Source: Chitinophagaceae bacterium (GTDB lineage Bacteria; Bacteroidota; Bacteroidia; Chitinophagales; Chitinophagaceae). From it: a stretch of DNA of 5,983 nucleotides. The stretch is taken from NCBI GenBank assembly GCA_026785745.1, contig JAJAZO010000332.1:1-5983 (forward strand), given 5' to 3'. Of the stretch, positions 1 through 5,299 are shown piece by piece (position 1 is the first letter of the stretch; each line of letters starts with the position of its first letter). Below the pieces are notes generated by a model. It searched no databases and had not been told where the DNA came from. It saw only the letters and a program-made list of their open reading frames with translations. A program made the translations under genes and the position numbers.

Positions 1-2
1 AA

Positions 3-62
3 AAGTTAGCAACTCTTGATACTCAAGCCGTGCTTAAGCGAGGATATTCCCTGGTTCGACAA
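3..62 (+). other. XseA-like C-terminal fragment in a different frame; probable foreign contig end
   Basis: Read from position 3, the first ~20 codons give KLATLDTQAVLKRGYSLVRQ. This matches the conserved C-terminal motif of exonuclease VII large subunit (pattern L-x-x-L-[SD]-P-x-x-V-L-x-R-G-Y-[AS]-[IL]-V), with the VLKRGYSLV core at about 30-56. The frame stays open to a stop at about 129, but beyond about 62 the DNA codes convincingly for the DUF885 protein in another frame, and the rest of the XseA tail is not recognisable. I infer that the outermost bases come from another sequence joined near 52-66. A chance resemblance is possible but unlikely given the length and order of the match. Confidence 0.5.
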
Positions 63-909
63 ATGGAAGGACGCATTAGAAAAAGTAAAACAAACCTATG
101 TGGCACCCGGCAAACAACCGGAGGCGATGTATGATTTATACAAGCAGTCGGTTGACTTTTTAAAAAAGAATGATCTGGTAACATTACCCCCTTTATCAGA
201 AGAAGATTGGGGGATGTACATGATGACGGCAGAGCGGCAACTAGTAAGTCCTTTCTTTCTAGGTGGACAATCGCTGACTATTTCTTATCCCACTAACACG
301 ATGACCCTTGATGAAAAGATGATGAGTATGCGGGGCAACAATCCTAATTTTTCCCGTGCTACGGTGCATCATGAATTGCTGGCCGGTCACCACCTGCAGG
401 GTTATATGACTGCAAGGCATAAAACCTACCGTAATTTTAATACACCTTTTTGGGTCGAAGGCAATGCATTGTATTGGGAAATGTTGTTATGGGATATGAA
501 ATTTCCCCGCACACCGGAAGAGAGAATAGGCATGTTGTTTTGGCGCATGCACCGTTGTGCAAGAATTATTTTTTCACTTAATTATCATTTAGGAAAATGG
601 ACGCCACAGCAATGCATTGATTTTTTAGTAGATAGGGTAGGCCATGAAAGGGCCAATGCAGAAGGAGAGGTGCGCCGTTCTTTTACGGGTGGTTATAATC
701 CTTTGTACCAGATTGCTTACATGATCGGTGGCCTGGAATTTATGGCATTAAAAAGAGAACTGGTTGATACCAAAAAAATGACGTACAAACAATATCACGA
801 TGCAATTTTACATGAAAACAGTATGCCTGTTGAAATGCTGCGGGCCATACTGACTAATCAAACAATGAGCAGGGATTATAAACCAAGCTGGCGGTTTTAT
901 AACAAGTGA
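16..909 (+). CDS. DUF885 family metallopeptidase-like protein, C-terminal half (5' truncated)
   Basis: This is the C-terminal ~280 residues of a DUF885 protein; the family is usually about 550-600 residues, so roughly half is missing. Numbering from the TTG at 16, visible hallmarks are the gluzincin-like HHELLAGHH at residues 118-126 (H119, E120, H125 as candidate zinc ligands and catalytic acid), the FWVEGNALYWEM block at 145-156 with E148 as a further candidate ligand, MHRCARIIFSLNYHLGKW around 178-195 and GHERANAEGEVRRSF at 209-223. The family usually has EGWALY where this has EGNALY. Members are annotated as putative peptidases, often exported; the substrate is unknown and any signal peptide would lie in the missing half. 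The TTG at 16 is unlikely to be a real start: an in-frame stop lies at 7-9, residues 1-15 do not resemble the family, and these bases look XseA-like in frame 3. Convincing DUF885 sequence begins around 61-66. The gene ends at TGA 907-909, just before a two-way terminator. Confidence 0.85.
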   Translation: MILKPCLSEDIPWFDKWKDALEKVKQTYVAPGKQPEAMYDLYKQSVDFLKKNDLVTLPPLSEEDWGMYMMTAERQLVSPFFLGGQSLTISYPTNTMTLDEKMMSMRGNNPNFSRATVHHELLAGHHLQGYMTARHKTYRNFNTPFWVEGNALYWEMLLWDMKFPRTPEERIGMLFWRMHRCARIIFSLNYHLGKWTPQQCIDFLVDRVGHERANAEGEVRRSFTGGYNPLYQIAYMIGGLEFMALKRELVDTKKMTYKQYHDAILHENSMPVEMLRAILTNQTMSRDYKPSWRFYNK

Positions 910-933
910 GTTTATTTATTCAGGCATTTTAAT

Positions 934-968
934 AAAAAAACCTCATCAAAATATGATGAGGTTTTTTT
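934..968. terminator. Bidirectional intrinsic terminator between convergent units
   Basis: An A7 run (934-940) leads into CCTCATCA (941-948), a 5-nt loop AAATA (949-953), TGATGAGG (954-961) and a T7 run (962-968). The 8-bp perfect stem flanked by A7 and T7 works as a Rho-independent terminator on both strands. On + it ends the DUF885 gene 25 nt after its stop. On - it ends the dapD-tRNA-Leu unit, beginning one base past the tRNA discriminator. Confidence 0.93.
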
Positions 969-969
969 G

Positions 970-1053
970 TGCCCAGGACTGGATTCGAACCAGCACATCC
1001 TTTCGAACGCTGCCACCTGAAGGCAGTGCGTCTACCAATTTCGCCACCTAGGC
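970..1053 (-). tRNA. tRNA-Leu (anticodon CAG)
   Basis: The reverse strand folds as a class II tRNA of 84 nt. The acceptor stem is GCCTAGG (1053-1047) with CCTGGGC (one U-G pair) and discriminator A at 970. The D-arm contains AATTGGTAGACGC. The anticodon stem CTGCC/GGCAG encloses loop TTCAGGT, giving anticodon CAG, which reads CUG. The long variable arm CGTTC-GAAA-GGATG forms five pairs closed by a GNRA loop, as expected for Leu. The T-arm is CTGG-TTCGAAT-CCAG. The 3' CCA is not encoded: the strand continues ACAAAAAAA into the terminator, so CCA must be added after processing. It lies 22 nt downstream of dapD on the same strand and probably shares its transcript, although an own promoter cannot be excluded. 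Confidence 0.96.
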
Positions 1054-1075
1054 TTGGGGTTGCAAATATAAGAGA

Positions 1076-1882
1076 CTAAACAGAAACATTAAAATCCCTC
1101 AACGCATCATTCAAACTTGTTTTTAAATCGGTGCTTGGTTTCCGCTGGCCGATAATTAATGCTGATCCAACAACAAATTCTCCTGCCTGAAATTTTTTAT
1201 TATAAGAAGCCGGAATCACTTCACTTCTTGCAGGAACTCTTCCTTTCATCTCTTTCGGTTCACTGCCACTAACATCAATGATTTTGGTAGATTGTGTCAG
1301 CACAACGTTTGCTCCCAACACCGCTTCTTTTTCTACAATTACACCTTCCACTACAATACAGCGGCTGCCGATAAAACATCCGTCTTCAATAATTACGGGT
1401 GAAGCCTGCAAAGGCTCTAATACTCCGCCAATGCCTACACCACCGCTTAGATGAACACCTTTACCTATCTGGGCACAGCTTCCAACCGTTGCCCATGTAT
1501 CCACCATTGTTCCTTCATCTACATAGGCACCGATGTTTACATACGATGGCATCAGCACCACATTTTTTGCCAGGTAAGCTCCGTACCTTGCCACAGCATG
1601 AGGCACCGCCCTTACGCCAAGGTCTTTATAGTTTTTCTTCAATAACATTTTATCATAGAACTCAAATGGGGGTACATCCCAGGTCTGCATTTGCTGGATA
1701 CCGAAATACAGGAGGATAGCTTGTTTTACCCATTCATTTACTGTCCAGCCACTTTCTGAAGGTGAGGCAACCCTCAATCTTCCTTTATCTACTTCTTCAA
1801 TCACTCCTCTTACTGCATCACTGTATTTGTTTTCTTTTAATAACTCACGGTTAGCCCAAGCTTCTACAATCAGTTCTTTCAT
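1076..1882 (-). CDS. dapD: 2,3,4,5-tetrahydropyridine-2,6-dicarboxylate N-succinyltransferase (DapD)
   Basis: DapD transfers succinyl from succinyl-CoA to tetrahydrodipicolinate in the succinylase branch of diaminopimelate/lysine synthesis; it is cytosolic and trimeric. The product is 268 residues, close to the ~274 of E. coli. An N-terminal helical region (about 1-90) is followed by a left-handed beta-helix of hexapeptide repeats from about 92 to 200. Recognisable blocks are AVPHAVARYGAYLAKNVVLMPSYVNIGAYV split over 92-121, DEGTMVDTWATVGSCAQIGK (122-141), GVHLSGGVGIGGVLEPLQA (142-160) and IIEDGCFIGSRCIVVEGV (164-181). The C-terminal part carries VPARSEVIPAS (216-226). The ATG at 1882 gives the family-like start MKELIVEAWANRELL. 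No Shine-Dalgarno is present; a near-consensus -7 box lies 16 nt upstream. The gene is divergent from the glycosyltransferase gene and is followed by tRNA-Leu and a terminator. Confidence 0.96.
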   Translation of the reverse strand: MKELIVEAWANRELLKENKYSDAVRGVIEEVDKGRLRVASPSESGWTVNEWVKQAILLYFGIQQMQTWDVPPFEFYDKMLLKKNYKDLGVRAVPHAVARYGAYLAKNVVLMPSYVNIGAYVDEGTMVDTWATVGSCAQIGKGVHLSGGVGIGGVLEPLQASPVIIEDGCFIGSRCIVVEGVIVEKEAVLGANVVLTQSTKIIDVSGSEPKEMKGRVPARSEVIPASYNKKFQAGEFVVGSALIIGQRKPSTDLKTSLNDALRDFNVSV

Positions 1883-1898
1883 TAATTATAATTTGCTG

Positions 1899-1906
1899 CG
1901 AAAATA
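1899..1906 (-). promoter_or_regulatory. Candidate dapD -7 promoter box (TATTTTCG)
   Basis: On the minus strand TATTTTCG differs from the Bacteroidota -7 consensus TAnnTTTG at one position and ends 16 nt before the dapD ATG. Its context ACTTATTTTCG closely mirrors ACTTATCTTTG at the opposite promoter of this divergent region. No clear -33 TTG/TTTG is visible at normal spacing, so the call rests on the -7 match, position and symmetry. Confidence 0.45.
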
Positions 1907-1909
1907 AGT

Positions 1910-1950
1910 GTAAAGACCGAAAGTCAGTAAAGACCGAAAGTCTGAAAGAA
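1910..1950 (-). repeat. 8-bp unit array facing dapD (GACTTTCG/GTCTTTAC)
   Basis: Read on the minus strand from 1950 the units are TTCTTTCA, GACTTTCG (1942-1935), GTCTTTAC (1934-1927), one extra T (1926), GACTTTCG (1925-1918) and GTCTTTAC (1917-1910), followed directly by the candidate -7 region. On the plus strand this appears as an exact 16-bp direct repeat at 1910-1925 and 1927-1942. The units match those of the array at 1971-2018, which points the other way. Confidence 0.7.
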
Positions 1951-1970
1951 TGTTGCCGCAATAGTAAATA

Positions 1971-2018
1971 GTCTTTCGGACTTCCCGATTTCTGGACTTG
2001 CTGACTTTCAGACTTATC
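1971..2018 (+). repeat. 8-bp unit array facing the glycosyltransferase gene (GACTTnnn)
   Basis: Six consecutive 8-bp units are visible: GTCTTTCG (1971), GACTTCCC (1979), GATTTCTG (1987), GACTTGCT (1995), GACTTTCA (2003) and GACTTATC (2011). The first five bases are conserved as GACTT with single changes, while the last three vary. The final unit forms the first half of the -7 box TATCTTTG. An 11-bp inverted match links 2005-2015 with 1938-1948 of the opposite array. The central spacer 1951-1970 has no unit. Confidence 0.7.
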
Positions 2019-2022
2019 TTTG
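2015..2022 (+). promoter_or_regulatory. Promoter -7 box TATCTTTG for the glycosyltransferase-tsaC unit
   Basis: TATCTTTG is a perfect match to the Bacteroidota -7 consensus TAnnTTTG and ends 6 nt before the ATG at 2029. Transcription would start only a few bases before the start codon, giving an almost leaderless mRNA, which fits the absence of a Shine-Dalgarno. The -33 element is weak: TTG at 1998-2000 is only 14 nt upstream, and no TTG sits at 19-21 nt. Confidence 0.65.
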
Positions 2023-2028
2023 CCCCCT

Positions 2029-3180
2029 ATGAACATCGGATTTGATGCAAAAAGAGCTTTTCACAACGGCACGGGGCTGGGGCATTATAGCCGCACCCTG
2101 CTGCATTCGTTGTCGGAGTACTATCCTGAGCATCAGTATTATTTATTTAATCCAACATTGCCCGGTTCATTTGAAGTAAGAGGAAATAATATTCATGAAG
2201 TATTACCCAACGGGTTTTTAAACAAAACATTTTCTTCGGCATGGCGCAGCAGTTGGGTAAAAAAGGATTTGCAAAAATTAAAGATTGACCTTTATCATGG
2301 ATTAAGTCATGAAATACCGGTTGGTATTCAGAAGACAGGTATTAAAACTGTAGTTACCATTCATGATCTGATACATGAACGATACCCGGAACAATATAAT
2401 GCCATTGATGTAAAAATTTACAGCAAAAAATTCCGGTATGCCTGTTTACATGCCGATCAGATAATTGCTATTAGCAAACAGACAAAGAAGGATATTGTTG
2501 AATTTTATAAAACACCGGAAGAAAAAATTACTGTTTGCTACCAAAGTTGCAACCCGGCGTTTGCAATGACAGTAAGCGAAGAAGATAAAAATAAAATACG
2601 GCAGCAATATGGATTACCCGAACAGTTCTTTTTAAGTGTTGGCTCCATTATTGAAAGAAAGAACCTGTTGAATATCTGTAAGGCAATGTTCCTGTTGAGA
2701 AATGAACTTGATATTCCGCTGGTAGTAATCGGCGATGGAGGAAAATACAAGCAACAGGTAAAAGATTATATAAAACAAAACGGATTGGAAAAAAGAATTA
2801 TTTTTCTTTCCGAAAACCAATCTGCCAAATCATCTGAATCCTTTAAATCAGCGGTTGATTTTCCGGCTATTTATCAATTGGCAACCGCTATGATTTATCC
2901 TTCTTTTTTTGAAGGCTTTGGTATTCCGGTAGTAGAAGCATTGTGGAGCAAACTGCCTGTTATTACTTCCAACGTTTCCTGTTTACCGGAGGCCGGCGGT
3001 AACGGGGCATATTATGTAAACCCGGCCAGTGCAGAAGAAATAGCAGCAGGAATGAAGAAAATTTATTCAGATAAACATTTTGCTGAAGCTCTTATTGAAA
3101 AAGGATGGCAGTATGCACAAAATTTTGCACCACAAAAATGTGCTGCATCGGTGATGGATGTTTATAAAAGTGTATGGTAA
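2029..3180 (+). CDS. Glycosyltransferase family 4 (GT-B fold)
   Basis: This is a retaining GT4-type glycosyltransferase of 383 residues, transferring a sugar from an activated donor to an unknown acceptor, probably for surface polysaccharide or glycolipid. The N-terminal half begins MNIGFDAKRAFHNGTGLGHYSR (GTG-GHYSR acceptor-side loop near 14-22) and includes TIHDLIHERYP at 110-120 and an AISK element at 147-150. The donor domain has LSVGSIIERKN (202-212), VVIGDGG (232-238) and the signature SFFEGFGIPVVEALWSKLPVI (292-312), with the E-x7-E pair at E295 and E303, then CLPEAGG at 318-324. Residues about 262-278 form a Ser/Lys-rich insertion before the usual YxxA element. I chose ATG 2029 because the longer TTG 2020 start overlaps the -7 box and adds only three residues. 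No membrane segment or signal peptide is seen. It overlaps the next gene by 7 bp. Confidence 0.9.
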   Translation: MNIGFDAKRAFHNGTGLGHYSRTLLHSLSEYYPEHQYYLFNPTLPGSFEVRGNNIHEVLPNGFLNKTFSSAWRSSWVKKDLQKLKIDLYHGLSHEIPVGIQKTGIKTVVTIHDLIHERYPEQYNAIDVKIYSKKFRYACLHADQIIAISKQTKKDIVEFYKTPEEKITVCYQSCNPAFAMTVSEEDKNKIRQQYGLPEQFFLSVGSIIERKNLLNICKAMFLLRNELDIPLVVIGDGGKYKQQVKDYIKQNGLEKRIIFLSENQSAKSSESFKSAVDFPAIYQLATAMIYPSFFEGFGIPVVEALWSKLPVITSNVSCLPEAGGNGAYYVNPASAEEIAAGMKKIYSDKHFAEALIEKGWQYAQNFAPQKCAASVMDVYKSVW

Positions 3181-3743
3181 GTTTTGAGAACGATATTGAA
3201 CAATGTTTGATGGTGCTGAAAGATGGCGGCCTTATCCTTTATCCCACCGATACGGTATGGGGAATAGGGTGCGATGCAACAAATGCCGGTGCCGTAGAAA
3301 AAATTTATGCCCTGAAAAAAAGGCCTGATGAAAAAGCTATGATTGTACTGGTGGCTGATGAAAGAGAGGTGTTAAAATATGTGGCTGCGCCGGATTTACA
3401 GGTGTTTGATTATTTGCAGGAAGCAAAAAAACCTACCACCGTAATTTATGAAGGCGCAATAGGGTTGGCAGATAATTTGGTGGCAAAAGATGGAAGTATT
3501 GCTATCAGAATTTGTAACGAGGATTTTTGCCGTCATCTTATTAAAAGATTTCGCAAACCAATTGTTTCTACTTCTGCTAATATTTCCGGTGAGTCACCTG
3601 CTAAATTATTTACTGAAATTTCAAATGAAATAAAAAAGGGAGCTGATTATATCGTTAACTACCGGCAGGATGATGATACAATTGCAAAACCTTCATCGGT
3701 AATAAAATGGAATAATGGAATGGTTGAAATAATCCGGCCTTAA
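3174..3743 (+). CDS. tsaC: L-threonylcarbamoyladenylate synthase (TsaC/Sua5/YrdC family)
   Basis: The YrdC-domain enzyme makes threonylcarbamoyl-AMP from threonine, bicarbonate and ATP, the first step in t6A37 modification of tRNAs reading ANN codons. The 189-residue length is the short TsaC type with no Sua5 C-terminal domain. Visible motifs are GGLILYPTDTVWGIGCDA (18-35), IYALKKRPDEKAMIVLV (44-60) with the K-x-R nucleotide-binding element, KPTTVIY (86-92), GSIAIRI (107-113) and PIVSTSANISGESP (129-142). ATG 3174 overlaps the glycosyltransferase stop in ATGGTAA (7 bp), so the two are probably translationally coupled; no separate promoter is seen. Its position just before a CCA-adding enzyme groups two tRNA-maturation genes. 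The symbol follows domain architecture; Sua5-type naming is equally used. Confidence 0.93.
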   Translation: MVSFENDIEQCLMVLKDGGLILYPTDTVWGIGCDATNAGAVEKIYALKKRPDEKAMIVLVADEREVLKYVAAPDLQVFDYLQEAKKPTTVIYEGAIGLADNLVAKDGSIAIRICNEDFCRHLIKRFRKPIVSTSANISGESPAKLFTEISNEIKKGADYIVNYRQDDDTIAKPSSVIKWNNGMVEIIRP

Positions 3744-3770
3744 GTTCCGCTCTTGTATTTCTTGCTTGCC

Positions 3771-3784
3771 CCGCAGAATTGCGG
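3771..3784. other. Small hairpin between tsaC and the CCA enzyme gene
   Basis: CCGCA (3771-3775), loop GAAT (3776-3779) and TGCGG (3780-3784) form a perfect 5-bp GC-rich stem 27 nt after the tsaC stop. No T run follows, so it is not a convincing intrinsic terminator, though it could stabilise or pause the upstream transcript. The rest of the 3744-3830 gap holds the heptad run and the -7 box of the next gene. Confidence 0.4.
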
Positions 3785-3790
3785 TGGTCG

Positions 3791-3811
3791 TTGTCCCTTG
3801 TACCTTGATAG
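3791..3811 (+). repeat. Three 7-bp TTG units ahead of the CCA gene promoter
   Basis: TTGTCCC (3791), TTGTACC (3798) and TTGATAG (3805) are consecutive 7-bp units starting with TTG. TTGTCCC appears again at 3820-3826, overlapping the end of the -7 box. The run places possible -33 TTG elements 21, 14 and 7 nt before the -7 box; only the first is near a usual spacing. Confidence 0.5.
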
Positions 3812-3814
3812 GGT

Positions 3815-3822
3815 TATCTTTG
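3815..3822 (+). promoter_or_regulatory. Promoter -7 box TATCTTTG for the CCA enzyme gene
   Basis: A perfect TAnnTTTG match, identical to the box of the glycosyltransferase gene, ends 8 nt before the ATG at 3831. TTG at 3791-3793 could act as the -33 element with a 21-nt spacer. The placement supports ATG 3831 as the start and implies a leader of only a few bases. Confidence 0.65.
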
Positions 3823-3830
3823 TCCCGTTT

Positions 3831-5255
3831 ATGGAAATTAATTGCACCGAAAAAGAATTGTTTTTATTAAAGAAAGTTGCCAATGCTGCCGGAGTAGTGG
3901 CAATGGAAACGTATTTGATTGGCGGTTTTGTAAGGGATAAAATTATTGGCCGGGAAACAAAGGATGCAGATATTGTTTGTGTGGGTAACGGAATTGAACT
4001 GGCAAAAGAGGTCGCCAAACATTTTAATCCGATACCGCAGGTAGATTTTTTTAAAAACTTTGGGACAGCTCATATCAGAATCGCTGAAGACTTTGATATT
4101 GAATTTGTAGGGGCAAGAAAGGAAAGCTACCAGTTTGATTCCCGCAATCCGGAAGTGGAACCCGGAACTATTGCAGATGATCAGAACCGCAGGGATTTTA
4201 CCATCAATGCCCTGGCCATCAGTTTGAATAAAAAGGATTACGGCAAACTGGTAGACCCTTTTAACGGAGTGAAGGATATTGCCGATAAAATTATCAGGAT
4301 ACCATTAGAACCGGCACAAACATTTAGCGATGACCCGCTGCGGATGATGAGGGCTATCCGGTTTGCCACACAACTGAATTTTATCATTGAAGAAAAAACA
4401 TGGCAGGGTATAAAAGACAGTGCAGACAGAATAAAAATTATTTCGCAGGAAAGAATAACGGATGAACTGAATAAAATTATTGCTTCACCTAAACCATCAA
4501 CCGGTTTTGACCTATTGTATAAAAGTGGGTTGCTGCGAATTATTTTTCCGGCAATGGTGGACCTGGCCGGGGCAGAATACAAAGACGGACATGGGCACAA
4601 GGATAATTTTTATCACACCCTGCAGGTACTGGATAATTTGTCGGAGAACACCAAAGATTTATGGTTGCGATGGTCCGCCGTACTTCATGATATAGCCAAA
4701 CCCGCCTCAAAAAAATTTGAAGAAGGTCATGGCTGGACATTTCATGGCCACGAAGCAATGGGAGGAAGAATGGTGCCCAAAATATTCACCAAATTAAAAT
4801 TGCCACAAAATGAAAAGATGCGGTTTGTCCGCAAAATGGTAGAACTCCATCTTCGCCCCATCAGCCTGACAAAAGAAAATATTACAGATTCGGCCATCCG
4901 CCGTTTATTGTTTGATGCCGGCGAGGATTTTGATTCATTAATGATGCTTTGCAATGCCGACATCACTTCTAAGAATAAACAAAAAGTAAAACGTTTCCTC
5001 GAAAATTTTGAACTGGTACGGCAGCGATGTAAAGAAGTGGAGGAAAAAGACCATGTCCGCAACTGGGAGCCGCCTGTTACCGGCGAAATTATAATGGAAA
5101 CATTCGGACTTTCGCCTTCCAAACAAGTTGGTATTATTAAAGATGCGTTGAAAGATGCAATACTGGATGGCATAATACCCAATACTTACGAAGCGGCACA
5201 TGATTTTATGCTGAAAAAAGGAATGGGAATGGGATTAGAACCTAAAAATTCGTAA
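3831..5255 (+). CDS. cca: CCA tRNA nucleotidyltransferase with HD domain
   Basis: This class II nucleotidyltransferase adds or repairs the 3' CCA end of tRNAs without a template. The product is 474 residues. The N-terminal catalytic head has YLIGGFVRD (28-36), the metal-binding D45/D47 in KDADIV, the [11 protein letters not shown] block (120-130) and [13 protein letters not shown] (167-179), which includes the neck residues used for nucleotide selection in the family. A C-terminal HD phosphohydrolase domain follows with H262, H286-D287 (LHDIAKP), H305/H307 and H340; in E. coli Cca the HD domain gives phosphatase/phosphodiesterase activity. The tail [18 protein letters not shown] (417-434) is typical. 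An upstream TTG at 3753 would add 26 residues lacking family similarity and crossing the promoter, so I use ATG 3831. Specialised A-adding or C-adding enzymes look similar, so full CCA activity is inferred. The substrate class includes the CCA-less tRNA-Leu in this window. Confidence 0.94.
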   Translation: MEINCTEKELFLLKKVANAAGVVAMETYLIGGFVRDKIIGRETKDADIVCVGNGIELAKEVAKHFNPIPQVDFFKNFGTAHIRIAEDFDIEFVGARKESYQFDSRNPEVEPGTIADDQNRRDFTINALAISLNKKDYGKLVDPFNGVKDIADKIIRIPLEPAQTFSDDPLRMMRAIRFATQLNFIIEEKTWQGIKDSADRIKIISQERITDELNKIIASPKPSTGFDLLYKSGLLRIIFPAMVDLAGAEYKDGHGHKDNFYHTLQVLDNLSENTKDLWLRWSAVLHDIAKPASKKFEEGHGWTFHGHEAMGGRMVPKIFTKLKLPQNEKMRFVRKMVELHLRPISLTKENITDSAIRRLLFDAGEDFDSLMMLCNADITSKNKQKVKRFLENFELVRQRCKEVEEKDHVRNWEPPVTGEIIMETFGLSPSKQVGIIKDALKDAILDGIIPNTYEAAHDFMLKKGMGMGLEPKNS

Positions 5256-5259
5256 TCTG

Positions 5260-5280
5260 AGTCCGATAATTATCGGGACT
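5260..5280. repeat. Near-perfect palindrome over the -33 region of the last gene
   Basis: AGTCC (5260-5264) and GGACT (5276-5280) flank the perfect 10-bp palindrome GATAATTATC (5265-5274), with one unpaired G at 5275. It sits 5 nt after the cca stop and 7 nt before the -7 box of the next gene, centred about 29 bases before the expected transcription start. No T run follows, so it is a poor intrinsic terminator. It could be an operator, an RNA hairpin at the cca mRNA end, or a copy of a CCCGATA..TATCGGG interspersed palindrome of the sort I recall from Bacteroidota genomes. Confidence 0.6.
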
Positions 5281-5287
5281 AAAATCT

Positions 5288-5295
5288 TAAATTTG
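5288..5295 (+). promoter_or_regulatory. Promoter -7 box TAAATTTG for the pRiA4b ORF-3-like gene
   Basis: A perfect TAnnTTTG match ends 4 nt before the ATG at 5300, so the transcript would start at or next to the start codon. No TTG is present at -33; that position is covered by the palindrome at 5260-5280. Confidence 0.55.
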
Positions 5296-5299
5296 TCGC

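Noticed and set aside
16..18. TTG as a genuine start of a 297-residue DUF885 protein
   Set aside because: Codons 1-15 do not resemble the family, the family is about twice as long, and the same bases read as an XseA motif in another frame.
1399..1719. 106-residue plus-strand open frame inside dapD
   Set aside because: It is antisense to strongly conserved hexapeptide-repeat coding sequence, has no recognisable domain and no promoter or start context of its own.
1910..2018. CRISPR array
   Set aside because: Units are 8 bp and contiguous with no 30-bp class spacers, and no cas gene is nearby; it is a short-period repeat.
1883..2028. Lysine riboswitch or other leader regulating dapD
   Set aside because: The predicted dapD leader is only about a dozen bases and the region is filled with short repeats, leaving no room for an aptamer.
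1851..2036. 61-residue minus-strand open frame spanning the divergent region
   Set aside because: It is an open frame through the 8-bp repeat array and both promoters, with repetitive low-information sequence and no domain.
3771..3784. Intrinsic terminator after tsaC
   Set aside because: The stem is only 5 bp and no T run follows.
3753..3830. N-terminal extension of the CCA enzyme from TTG 3753
   Set aside because: The 26 extra residues match nothing in the family and cross a hairpin, a heptad run and a perfect -7 box; ATG 3831 fits better.
4742..5182. 146-residue minus-strand open frame
   Set aside because: It is the antisense shadow of the HD domain of the CCA enzyme, with no family features.
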